Source: Hirundichthys speculiger (taxonomy: Eukaryota; Chordata; Actinopteri; Beloniformes; Exocoetidae). Taken from it: 64,000 bases of DNA. Numbering within the stretch: the first letter of the stretch is position 1; every line of letters starts with the position of its first letter. Where the stretch lies: NCBI GenBank assembly GCA_018398805.1, contig JAGFBZ010001942.1, positions 161,145 through 225,144 of the forward strand. Direction: 5' to 3'. The translations under genes were made by a program, and so were the position numbers. This document shows, one piece after another, positions 47,501 through 59,500 of this stretch. Under the pieces are notes generated by a model that was given only the letters and a program-made list of their open reading frames with translations, ran no database searches and was not told the origin of the DNA.

Positions 47501-50500
47501 CCTGGATCAGGCTGGAGACCGGTGATCAACGTTAAGGCCATCAACCGACACTCAACCACCAATCAGGCGGGCCTCATCCACCCACAGGGGTCTCTGGAGA
47601 CTCTGCAGGTTAAGAAGTTCAAGTCTGAGAAGAAAGAAGAGTTTCGGCAGCTGAGCCTGGACGGCCGTCGACCAAAGGCCTCTGAAAGGCCTGAAGAGGG
47701 TCATTCATGCAGCTGAAAGACTGGAACCCGGGAGTCTCATGGCGAGGTTGCTAGTGGGGGTGAGGTTGCTAGCGGAGGTGAGGTTGCTGATGAAGGTGAG
47801 TGGTGAGGATGATGACGCTGTGCTGAAGGTGTGAAACGAAGGAGGGGGTATGGTGTGTCTCTGTATCGGTGAGATAATTGAAGTGAGACGGAAGATATCG
47901 CTATCTGTGAGGCAAATGGGTTCAAAGGAGCTAAAAGTAGAACATTAGCTCACCATGATTTAGGAGAGAAAAGGAAAAAAAACATAGATAGCTAAGTTAT
48001 GGCTGAACATGGAATTGGATGTGCTGCGGCAAAGGGCACATGCCGAAGAAGGAACACACGGGCGGGGAAACAAGGAAGTGGACCGCTACGTACAAGAGAG
48101 AAGACTTGTCTTTGTCGTGATGGAGAAGTGGGACAGGACACCTAGAGGCCGGGTGGTCCCAACAGGAGATGTGAGGGAGGTGGTACTGGCCGCGCAGGGA
48201 GCGCTGGGTCATGTAGGCACGCTCCCCACATGGAGGGAATTGGAGAGGCAACAGCTCTGGATCGCCGGAAGCCAGATACGCCATGTTCTGCGAAACTGCG
48301 TTGTGTGAGGGCAATACAATGCAGGGAGAAGAGGAATGGGTTGAAGGCCGGACCATCAGAAGTACCGTGTTATGGAGATAACAGGGAAGAAAAGAGAGGA
48401 ATACCTGTTGGTACTGTTGCGCTCTATGTTAGGTTATGGGGCAGGGAAAGCCCTGGAGAAGAAAACCAACATAGTTCAGCAGATATTAGACAGTAATAGG
48501 AAGTTACTGAAGAGGAGAGGGATCCAGAGAGTGGAGCAACTGCCGATTTCAAGCTAGAAGGAACCAGGAACCGAAGATGGCTAGTGGCAGAGGACCCCGC
48601 CATCCCATGTCAGGCTAGCCACTGATGAGGGGATGGTGATAAGAAGAACGACCTCGGCTCTCTGAGACGAGAGAGGGCTGAAGAAACAGCGTTATAAGAA
48701 GAACGACCTTGGCTCTCTGAGACGAGAGAGGGCTGAAGAAATTGAATTATAAGAAGAAATGACCTTGGCTCTCTGAGACGAGAGAGGGCTGAAGAACCTG
48801 CATTATAAGAGAACTAAGACCTCGGCTCTCTGAGAGGAGAGAGGGCTGAAGAAACTGCATTATGCAAAGAAAGGATTCTTATCAGATGAAAAGGAGACAT
48901 TGGAATGGAGCAACGGTGCTGTAATGGTAAACGACCTCGGAACGAACAACGGATAAAGTGTATACGTCAAGCGATAGAGGTAGCCGCAGCGTTAGTTGGG
49001 GTGGCTGCGGTCCTCGGCATATTATATTATTACGGGGTGGAACCCTGGGCACTGACCCACACAAGGGTGCAGTACCGAACAACCAAGTCTTTCCGGCAGG
49101 CCTGCTGGACGGTGAAACGCACAAATGTGATCATCGGGCGTGACGACCTGGGTGACCGATCGAATTTGACCGGCTGGCAGCAGGCGGTGGTGGAAAAAGG
49201 CAGAAAAGTATGGGAAGCAGCCCTATATGCAATAGATGTGTGGGCACACATAGTTGAGGAGGAGGACCTCCAGGAGGGAAAGTGGATCTTAGAAGACCTG
49301 CTGGTGGATGAAAAAGCGGGGCTGATACTGAAGGTGTTGAAGTTGGATAAGAGAGAAATGAAGATTGGCCAGTGCAACTGGGTGCAGCCGTTGCAAAAAG
49401 ACCCTGGATATTATTGTACCTGGGGGTGTAGAGGATTGCCAGGATCAGACCTAGAGGGGTTCTGGGAAAGAGAAGTGGTTTGTCCAGCTGGACCACGGGG
49501 CGGCGCGTGCCCTGGGATCTTCTCGGGGTGGGAATTTTGGGGAGGTCTTGGCCTGACCTGTGTGAACCAGGGGTCCCGGAAGACCAGAGGAGGGGGATCC
49601 AGGCTGTACAACTCCGCGTCTGTGTCGGGCGGAGCCGCTGGGGGGGGAGCCAGCAGGGGGATGGGGGTAATAGCATCCACGGCCACCCCGGCGGCCACCT
49701 GGAGGTTGCTGGGCGAGATTGCGCGATGCGGAGATGGGGAGGAGCGGGACGGAGCCCGGAACTGGTAGAGGAGTGTGTCCATGGCAGGTGGAGGCGCCTG
49801 GATCCCTGCTATTGGAACTGGTACGATGAAGAGCCTGTGTGAGGGCAAGGAGGTCTCAGGGATTGAGTGGTTGGGGCCCAATGGGTTGTATAACGCAGGG
49901 ACCTGTCATTCCCCAGAAGAGCGTTGGATGACCTGTGGGGGAGGTTCCAGGAAGCATGTGTGTACTTGGAAGGAGACGACGAGAGCGGTGCTGGCCAATG
50001 GGTTGGCAGGTGTTAAGGAAGAAGCAATCGGGGCTATCGGGGAAGGCATTTCCATAGTTGGAGGGTGGTTGGGCCGCCTGTTCGCACAGCTGTGGCCCTA
50101 TTTGTTAGCGGCCCTTGGGGTTGTTTATCTTGGTGGTGGTGGCTGCAGTGCTGCTGAAGGGGAGTGTCACGGCCGTCACGGGCCCCTGCAGATGGGGATG
50201 TTTCGATGTGAAGGAGGATCGAGAGGCCCTTCTGGAGGGGGGGCGAGCCCGCCCATGAAAGGCTAGAGGCCGGGCCAGTCCAGGCTTCAACTGAGACCAG
50301 CCAAGGTCTTGGACGGACCGCCAGCCTGTGGGTAGTGACGACAGAGGCCATGGCCGACTGCTCCCGTAGAATGAAGAAAGCCCAGTGAATGGTCTGGCTC
50401 GGTCATGGACTGAGGCTCTATAAGAATTTGAGCCGATTTTAATCTGCTTTGCTTGCTTGCTTACCTGCTCTACTAAACTCTGTATAGGGAGAATCACTAC

Positions 50501-53500
50501 TGTGCCATCTGCACCTCCCATGCCTGACGGATTTCCCAACTCCTTGATGCAGCCCCTCCTCGGGGGGGACGGGAAAGGTCAGAGCGGAAGGGGGGTATCC
50601 CGACTGTGAAGATGCGAGACAAGATGTGGATTCTGAAAATGCAGGGAGATGCAGGAGATGTGATTGTTATTGCTTTATTTTCCTGTGATTTCTGGTAAAT
50701 TGAGTGTGTGATGTTTTACCAGTAATCAAATTCTTAATCTACGCTATTCTTCACTAAACTTTTCTTGTGGTTATTATTGATCGATTTACCTGTGATTTCT
50801 GTAGAATTGAATAGGAGTTTTAGACAGTACTCAGGCATTTTACCCAGTAATTAAATTTTCAGTCAGTGACACAACTATGAACGTGATAGGAGGATGGCCC
50901 TGTGTGCAACGTGGCATGGGCGACCCGACGTGATCCAGCGGACCCGAAGATGTGCAGGCTTGGACGGCCAGCAAGGAGGCTGACGGTGGAGGAGGCTTGC
51001 TCGCCATGTCTGTGCCCACGACAGGGGGTGGGAAGCTGAGCGATTCCAAGGAGGGGGTGTCAAATGGCCCGGAGAGATCGTTGGAATCAGCTCAGCTTCT
51101 AATCAATAATCACTATTAACTCTGTGTGTTAAAGGAGAGACGGATGTGAAAACAGAAAAAGTGGTAATTGATGTGATTTGGAATCAATCTATAAGCCATG
51201 ACATGGGTGATTCAATAATTCAATGATCAGAACCGATGATTGATCAGAAAGATGTATTCGGTATGATTTGGGTCGGGACTGTGAGTCTCTGCTTTCAGCG
51301 GCTGAGTGGAGGTCACTGTGTACTCAGGGGAATAAAAACAACCCATATGTTTATCAAAACAGGAGTAGGAGATAGCAGCCGCGGGTGAGGTAATGTAAGC
51401 ACGAGCCGGTAACTAGTCTAAACAAGTGAAGTAACAGAAGGAGAGGTGATTTACGTGATTTGTAAGCAATTCCTAATCAATGACATGTATGAAATGTGTG
51501 TGTGATTAGTCAAGGATCAGAAACAAAATGTATTAGATTTTGGTAATAGATCTGTGTTAGTTAATGTATGTTACAAGGGAAAACTTATTTTTGTTGGGTC
51601 AAAAACGGACAGAGACAGAGCGGAGCGCATGTTCCTCTCTGGAATGTCAACAGGGCAGGAGAGAGGGCGTAAGTGTAAACATAAGTTACTTCGCCATACA
51701 CAACACTTGGGCCAGGTGTCTGGGTCAAATGACGATGTCATCCGCTCAGCTCAGAAGTGGCCTTGGCGAGGTGGGGCTGTGTGTTTGATACAGAGCGGTA
51801 CATGGGCTCCGGACTGCAGACGGAGGTTTGTTACCGAATCTGTTATTAAACACGGACCAATCAATCAATCAGTTAATGTAACGTTGGAACATACATTGAT
51901 AAGTAGATCGTTAGAAAAAGGGTTAGCGTTAGCTGATAAGCTTTAGCTTAACGGGCTGTATAGCCACGTCAACAAGGTAACCTTGGATTGGTGGTGCCAT
52001 GATGTCATGATGATTAATGTGAACGCCCCTGCAATTACTGTAAACATATGAAGTCATTGTGGGATGTGTGTTATGCATGATTATGTAAAATTATGCACGC
52101 CTCTGTATATGTGAATAACCAATCAGAAGTGTCATGTGAGTTTGAGGGAAATTATGTATGCATATGCAAAGGTGAGAGAACCAATCAGATGAAGGCTGGT
52201 GCAGGGCGAGCAAGGAGAGAGAGAGCACATAAAAAGGGAAGGCAGAAGGACTCGGTGTGGATTCCTGGAGCGATTTTCAGACGAAGAAGGACTAGCTGAA
52301 ACCTGGACGAGCAACCCCCATCTGGAGGATTAACTGGAAGGAATTACTTCAAGAAAAGAAGACAGAAGAAAGACGCTTGGAACAGGATCTACGAATTTTT
52401 CCCAATTCTTGAAGGAATAATTGGAGCCTTTTTGGTTAGCCTAGCTCACCGCTAGCAAGGAGGAGGGGCCGAATCAGCATACCTGCCGGCCTGATCGTTT
52501 GAGCTCTCTCTCTCTCCCTCCCTGCCAGCGGCCTTGAAAACACACATGATGGCCACGTGTGTCTCTCAGCCTGTCCTTGACCAACCAGATGAACTGATCA
52601 GTAAGCCACAGCTTTAATTTGCCTTTTTAGAATTATAAATTGTATAACCAATCAATGCTGTTGCTTAACCTTGCTAATCTGCTTTAATAAATATAAAAAC
52701 TGTCATAAGACGTCGTTGTGGACATTACATCTGTATTCAGAATTTTGAAGACTTGTTTATGCCTCTGCACTAACACACAGGTTCTTATGGGTTATTTTAG
52801 CCACATTTTTGTCAAATTGTCCCTGAGGCTCGCTGTCCGAGCCGCTAAAGTTTTCCTAGCCTGTAACAAGAGCCCAAATCGTGAGAGAAGAGCTGCCGTT
52901 AACAAACGTGACCGATAGCGGGACTTCGAGCCACCCGGCTATTCCTCTGAAGGACAGTTATTGGAGTGAGCGGGGCATACGTTTGGAAGTAGGCAGTGAG
53001 AGCTAGGCGTATCTTCTCGACACCAGCTTAAATAAGTTGAGGAAATCTAGTGAGGAACCTCTCCTAGACCGCAACTTCTTACCCGTAGGATGGAGAGCTG
53101 GTCCCGGTGACAGACTCTGCTAGTCAGAGACTGAACCAAAACTGGGGGATTTTACAAAACGCTCTATGTTACATCACAGGAGGTTTGTCCCACTATATAG
53201 TATATGGTTTCAACCAGAACTGCTACAGCCAGCAAACAGCAAAGTCAACTTGCGGGTCAGACGGTAAATGGGCAGCTCACAGCGGCAAACTCAACAGCTT
53301 CCCAAGGCCATAGACAAAGAACACCAAGTGATCACCTGGGTCCGTCTTTGAAAAATGGACCGTGGAGTCTCACACACGTGAACAACTGAGGGCTGATCAG
53401 ATGTTGCTACTGAAAAGACATCTTAAAACAAGATGGAATGATTTGATCAGCATTATAGGTTAGCATGAGCTAAGCTAATTCAGATACCCTGTGGTAACTG

Positions 53501-56500
53501 AGGTTAAGTTAGTGTGTTCCAGGGGGCTTATTTCCCTGTTTTTGGATTAATCAGAGGGTTGGTTGGAGTCAACGTCTGACGATGACCAGAGGGCCCACAA
53601 CTGTATTTGTAACTATGATCTCCAGGGGAAGCTCAGGTGTTTCTATAGTGGCTTCCCCATCGCTATCTTCCATGTCAGCTTCTTCTTCGTTATTATAAAG
53701 AACCCCGGATCATCTCAAGCTAATTTGAGGTCTTCGGAACAACCCGAGGTTCCGAGCCGACCTGACTCCGGGTTCAGGTCCACTCCTCGGTCCCCCGTCC
53801 CCCGTCCCCCATCCCCTTCCATCCAATAGGGTGTGAAATGTCAGGTGACAGGTCAAGCAAAAGTAAACAAACAAACAGTAGTTGGTTTAGCCAATGTCAG
53901 GACTCGGGGCAGTTAAATGATTATTAATTAAGGTGGTGTGTTTGTCATGAAACAATCGTGTTGCTGTAGCGTGTTATTAGCGGTTTGCCCGGCAGCTGTA
54001 AAGCACAACGGATCGCCAACATGACAACGCTGGATGAGAGAATTTGTTCACGACACGTCCTGACCGGTGTAGGCTATTAGCGTTAGCAGTTGCTACAAAT
54101 ATCATATGTATCCACAAAGAAAATAACAATGTGGATTAATTGTTTACATCACGTAGCCTATGTAACTGAACGGGGTAGAAGAAGACAACTTTAGGCAAGA
54201 AAATCAAGTTTTATTCAACGCTAGACAACTTTAACATGAGCAACTGTGGGCTGTATTGTTTCAGTTCTATTTGGGTATCTCGGTTTGGTTCGTGGTCGGA
54301 AACTAAAGACTCAGGTTGGGTCGAATTTTCACGGGTCCATTCGAGTTCAGGTCCATGAAAGTGAACCCGTGAAGACCTCTGAAGCTAACCTGTTTTTCAA
54401 TTACTATTCGCAAAAATTGAAATCTGTAATTGATAACTTTAGCATTCAAGCTAATTCCCACCTGGTACAGACACCCATCGACGGATCCCATTTTTATTGC
54501 CAACAGTAAATTCAAAAATGAAAAATCAGGTCAGGAGAAAGCGTTGGATTGCTAGTCTATGGACTAAAGCACACAATGCACACGCACACACATACGTACG
54601 TGTGTGTGTGTGTAAAACAATGGTTGGTCTGACCACACATTTCCACTGTAATGATCAACATCACTTCTGGGCCAGTTAACATAAGGCCTCCATTTTTTTT
54701 ATTTCCATTCGTGAATGTAATTTCATAATGTGCTGCTCAACAAAGGTTGCCATGGTAATGCCTTGTCTGTATGGTTGTACTAGCGATAGATGAATGATGG
54801 CTCTTTGGCTTTGCATGGTACTGCAGAGCCATCTGCAGTACCATCTGAGGGATCTGAGAAATGGGTGTCCAAGATTTTGGGTTGTAAATAGTTCTAACAT
54901 CTTATGAAGTCTCTATTTTATAGAATTTACACTGTATGATGAATAATTTCACCCTGACTCAAATATCTGTTTACATCTACACTATAATGCTTCCATGCAA
55001 ATTCAATATAAAGAATTTTACCTGTGTATGTCCTCTTCTTTAACGTCCATGAAGTTGATGGAGTGCCTAACAGACCTGGCCATCAGGACGTGGGCATCAA
55101 ATGTGTCCTGGAAATGACGTTTGATATGAATCTGTCCTAACAGCTGTGATCTTGAGCTAAGGTTGCCTTCTTGACTGGCGAATGAGGTTTTTGCTGCATC
55201 TCACCACTATCGGCTGCCTGAAGAACTCGTCCACCGCAGAGCTGTGAAGAGCACTCAGGTTCACGCCGTAGAAGCTCCTCTGCTGCCTGGAGACATGAAA
55301 TCATCACATCTGGCTGTTATGAGGTCTGCTACTACCTTTCATACACTTGCTGCTGAACATCTGGAGGTTAATACTTGACAAAAGCTCACGTTACACAAAG
55401 CTGCTGTGTGAAGAACATATAATTATAAAACAAGAGGTGCTGAAAGAGTCATTGAAGCTGATATTATTGGCTGAAGCTGATGAGTCTCTCCCACAGCGCT
55501 GAAGCCGGTCTGGTGGAAAACATTAGCCTATAGTTTACTGTCATTCCTCGAGGCCAACTGAGCCTGACGTGCACGCTGCGCTGGAGCAGAGCATAGCAGC
55601 ACTCACACCCGTCTGCAGTCTTGCATGAAGAAGCAAACTGCAAAAAAACAGAGGACGTATTGTTTACAGGAATTTTGCTGAATTTTAGGGATTCGTGTTT
55701 TTCTTCTGCCTTTTTCTCTTAGGGGTCGCCAGTCAGTCGTCGTTTTCCATCCTATCCTGCCTTCCTCTGTCACACCAGCCTTTTACCTTTTTCTGCGGCT
55801 CCATCTCCAGCATCTTTGCCTCAAAGTGTTCACTATCCCTCCTCTTCGTGTTTTCAAAGCATCTCTGTCATGTTTCTTAGTCTATCTCCAACACGTCCTT
55901 GGATGTTTCCCTAATGTGCTCATTCTTAATCCTTAATATCTTCATCATCATCCAGCTCTACTTCCTGTCGCCTGCTCAAAGCTGATGTCTCCAATCTATG
56001 GAGAACAGTTGGTCTCTTTGCTGTCGCTGCTACTCTTCTATCACAGATAACTCATGACACTCTTCTCCACCACCTCCACCCTGCCTGCACTTCTTCTCCA
56101 CGTATGTTTGTGGATGTACGTATGTCAGATGGTTCCCTAGTCTTTCATCATGAAACAGGAAGTGAATCGTAATGCCAATCGTTATGTTTGTCCTCAGGAG
56201 AGGAGGTCCAAGGATCACATGGCAAACAAGTCATACACTGCAACATGTGGTCTATTCAGAAGTCCATCACTCTCATTCTTTGAAAATATGATGCAGTGCA
56301 ATATATACAGTCATGGAAAAAATTATTAGACCACCATTTTTTCTTCACTTTCTTGTTCATTTTAATACCTGGTACCACTAAACGTCATCATGTGACTAAA
56401 ACAGACAGAAAAGAAAACACTGAATGCATAAAAGCAGTGTTTTTGGCAGAACAAAGCCATAGCTATTGATGTAAAAACTTAATTGATTTAGGTTATAATC

Positions 56501-59500
56501 AAGAAAACCATGGAAAATGGTAAGATATCAGCTCTTAAATAAAACTCTTATGAGCAATCTTTGTGGTTATCTTTATGTTTGTCCAAACAAATGTACCTTT
56601 AGATGTACCAGGCATTAAAATGAACAAGAAACTGAAGAAAACAAGGGTGGTCTAATCATTTTTTCCATGACTGTATATGCAGATACCTTTAACCTGCTAC
56701 AACATGAACCCATGAGGTCAGATCTCCAACTCTCACAGACTTTTACTAAAGTTTTTCAAGAGACATTTTTAAATCAGTCACCTGTTAACAATAGGAAGTT
56801 ATGGACTCATTTCTTCCAGCAGGTTATCCAAGAATCAGCTTTGATTTTGTCATTACTAGGAAACGTTAATTACCCTTCATCCTTTGACCTTTAATCAACC
56901 TAAATCATTTGTAGAGCATCTGCAGGAGCTCTGGGGTGACGTCACTGGAGGTGCTTGGGTCTGTTATTATAGTATACATCTCTCATTTACCTTCACATCT
57001 TCACAACTTGTCACTGCACTGTTAGGAACCATTGTTTGTTGTCGAGGTTGGACAACTGGTAAGGTTGAATGTTAATTTGAAACACTGGCTGTACTTTTCG
57101 AGTGCTAATGTTTCAACTTCTGAGTTGAATCATTTGGGAAACAAGAAAAGTTCAGTTTCTCTACTGACCACTAGGGGCTGGCTCCGAAAGTGAGTCAATC
57201 TCCACTGACGTCAACATTTAAATACTCAAATTTGCAGCAGAAATAAACATATTTACAGCCTGGTATAAAGTACGGTTTTGGTCACCAGGGTTAGATTCGA
57301 CCACCACAGGTATGTCTACATTGGTAGGCGCCCAGCGCAGAACTATACTGGCTCAAATATGGGACGATATTTTATTCTAGAAATCATATTCTCAAAAATG
57401 GGATCGTCTTATAATCAAGGTCTAGACTTTTCTATTGTTGTTTCACATCTGCGCCACTAGATGGCGTCGGGAGTGATGAGAGCGAGTGACAGTAAGTCCA
57501 GCAAGGCAGAAGACCTGTGTGAGAGATGGACTGTAGTCTATTCTGATACATATATAATGAGCTAAAAGGACACTTCGCATTACTGTTTTATTGCACTTTT
57601 GTATTGCAAGCCCCGCCCCTCCCAGTCATATGACTTACATATGAAGGCAGAGTCGGTTTGCAGTTTACAGCTCTTTTTTTTTTTTTTTTAAAAAAATAGC
57701 ATTTGCAGTATAGCAAACTGTTTATTGCACTGATGCATTACACTACTGTTTTGTTGCAGTCTAGAATTTGTTTTCTACAGACTGAAGTGAAAACCGAATA
57801 TAACTCGACTTTGATGGTTATGCTAGTTATTGACATCATTAATGCAGTTATTGAACTACATGGTTGTTGCTGATTCACTGAGTCATAGTCTCAGATTTTA
57901 AGAGAATAAAGTTTATTAAATAGTACTATACCTTGATCTTAAATAACATGGAAACCTGACAAGTACCTGTACCTTAAACATAGTACCATACCTCCTAAAA
58001 AAGATGAAATCATTAAAATGTTTAACAATACAGCAGAATGTTATCTCTGCGTGAGTTTTTTCTATAGTAATTGTACAATAAAAAGTTGTTTGATGAATAA
58101 TATCAATTATTTTCAACATATTTTTATTTTCCCAAAAATTATATTTGATATCTTATATCTTATAATCAGAGTCTTCATATATTCAGCCCAATACGGTAAG
58201 TGAAATTCAGCCGTTGTGTCTTTACTTACGTGACAGTCAGCTGCACATCAACTACCATTCCCCACCACCTGGTGGCAGCAGTGCACCACTTTCACTGTTT
58301 GCTAACCGCCAAAAAATAGAAGATTAAGAGCCCGCTGTGGCCAGGAGCCGGGATAACAGCTGGATGCCAACCTGGTAGAAAATCAGAAATCTCAGAGGTG
58401 TGACTGTCTCCAGATGGCTGATCTGTGGTCAGTTGGGGAGCTTGGAGCCACTTCAGGCACCTTTGACCTGGACCTCTCCAGACTAACCTGAAGGGTCTGG
58501 ACTCCAGCTGCAGTCCCACGCTGTCCCTCATTGGTCTGAAACATTAGCTTCAAAGGTAGAAACTTGTGTCTGTCTATGCTGAAAACTCAAAGTAATGTTT
58601 TCAGAGATTTTTCTTTTAATTTTTTAAACTTTCACACACTGATTTCAGTGTCTAAAATATTCTTTCAGATCATGGCATGGAATTAATCCTGAAGAAAAAC
58701 TGTGGAAAGACTCAAAGCCTGAATCAAACCTGGCCTGTATCACGGCGGGAATGAAGCGTTTTACATCCAGCAGGAAACACGCCTGAAAGCTGAGACCACA
58801 CACACGTGTGTGTGTGAGTTAGTGTGTGTGTGTGAGAGCTGGGCAGAAAGAGAGCCAGCGTGTTTGTGTCGTCATGCATGGATTTATGCCCGTGCACGAC
58901 TCTGTGTATGTGTGTGTATGTGTGAGAGACAGACCAGAAACTGGCTCGTGCGTAGTGTTCAAAGTAGAGCTGCTCATCGCTGAAGGGAGCAAGATGGAGA
59001 TCAGCTCGGGAGGGAAACATCAGGCCTGGAGAGAGACAACAACAGAGAGGCGCTGAGACATGAGTCCAGGGTTGAAAGTTCAAAAACTACAAAAATAATC
59101 CTTCCTACCGTTGGGTTTGAGCCACTTCCTGGCATACAGGAAGCTCTCTGTGAGCTTTTGATTGAATAGCAAGTAGCCCATTGGCTCAGACACGATGATG
59201 TCCACCATGTCAGGAAGGCTGACCTGCTCCACCTGCCCATCCAGGACCAGGATCTGGTCAGACAGCTGGTTAGCCTGGACCAGGAGCTGTGTGACAGACA
59301 TAAACCATCGCCGCCATTAACATCTCAAAGACATCGTTGCATGACATCACGAGAATATCAGAAGAAATCACCAAAGACGTCGCAAAAGAATAATGGACGT
59401 TCACAGATCTTGGGTACCGTTTTTAGATCCCTGAAAGTCCCATGTTTTTCGTACCAGGCTGTAAATATGTTATAAAGTAAAGTAAATGGGGATTTGCCTT

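Larger units (their letters stand above)
43472..53160 (+). mobile_element. Endogenous retrovirus / LTR retroelement with long LTRs, pol mostly deleted
   Basis: A full element on the plus strand, antisense to carm1l, in one intron. Parts in order: 4-bp duplication AAAC (43472-43475), 5' LTR (43476-45574), primer binding site (45577-45594), gag-like frames (45918-47067), protease (47064-47354), trace of reverse transcriptase (about 47500-47580), integrase zinc-finger remnant (48009-48308), tandem hairpin repeats (48639-48861), env-like frame (48905-50266, one in-frame stop), polypurine tract (51048-51057), 3' LTR (51058-53156), AAAC (53157-53160). The RT body, RNase H and integrase core are absent. 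The internal region is 5.5 kb. It is a defective copy; I cannot place it firmly in a retroviral genus. Confidence 0.92.

Noticed and set aside
48639..48861. CRISPR-like array
   Set aside because: Four contiguous tandem units without unique spacers, in a vertebrate retroelement; ordinary tandem duplication.
49131..49881. Proline-rich minus-strand ORFs (181 and 156 codons) opposite the env-like frame
   Set aside because: G-rich env sequence read backwards gives proline/serine-rich frames without stops; no start context or homology.
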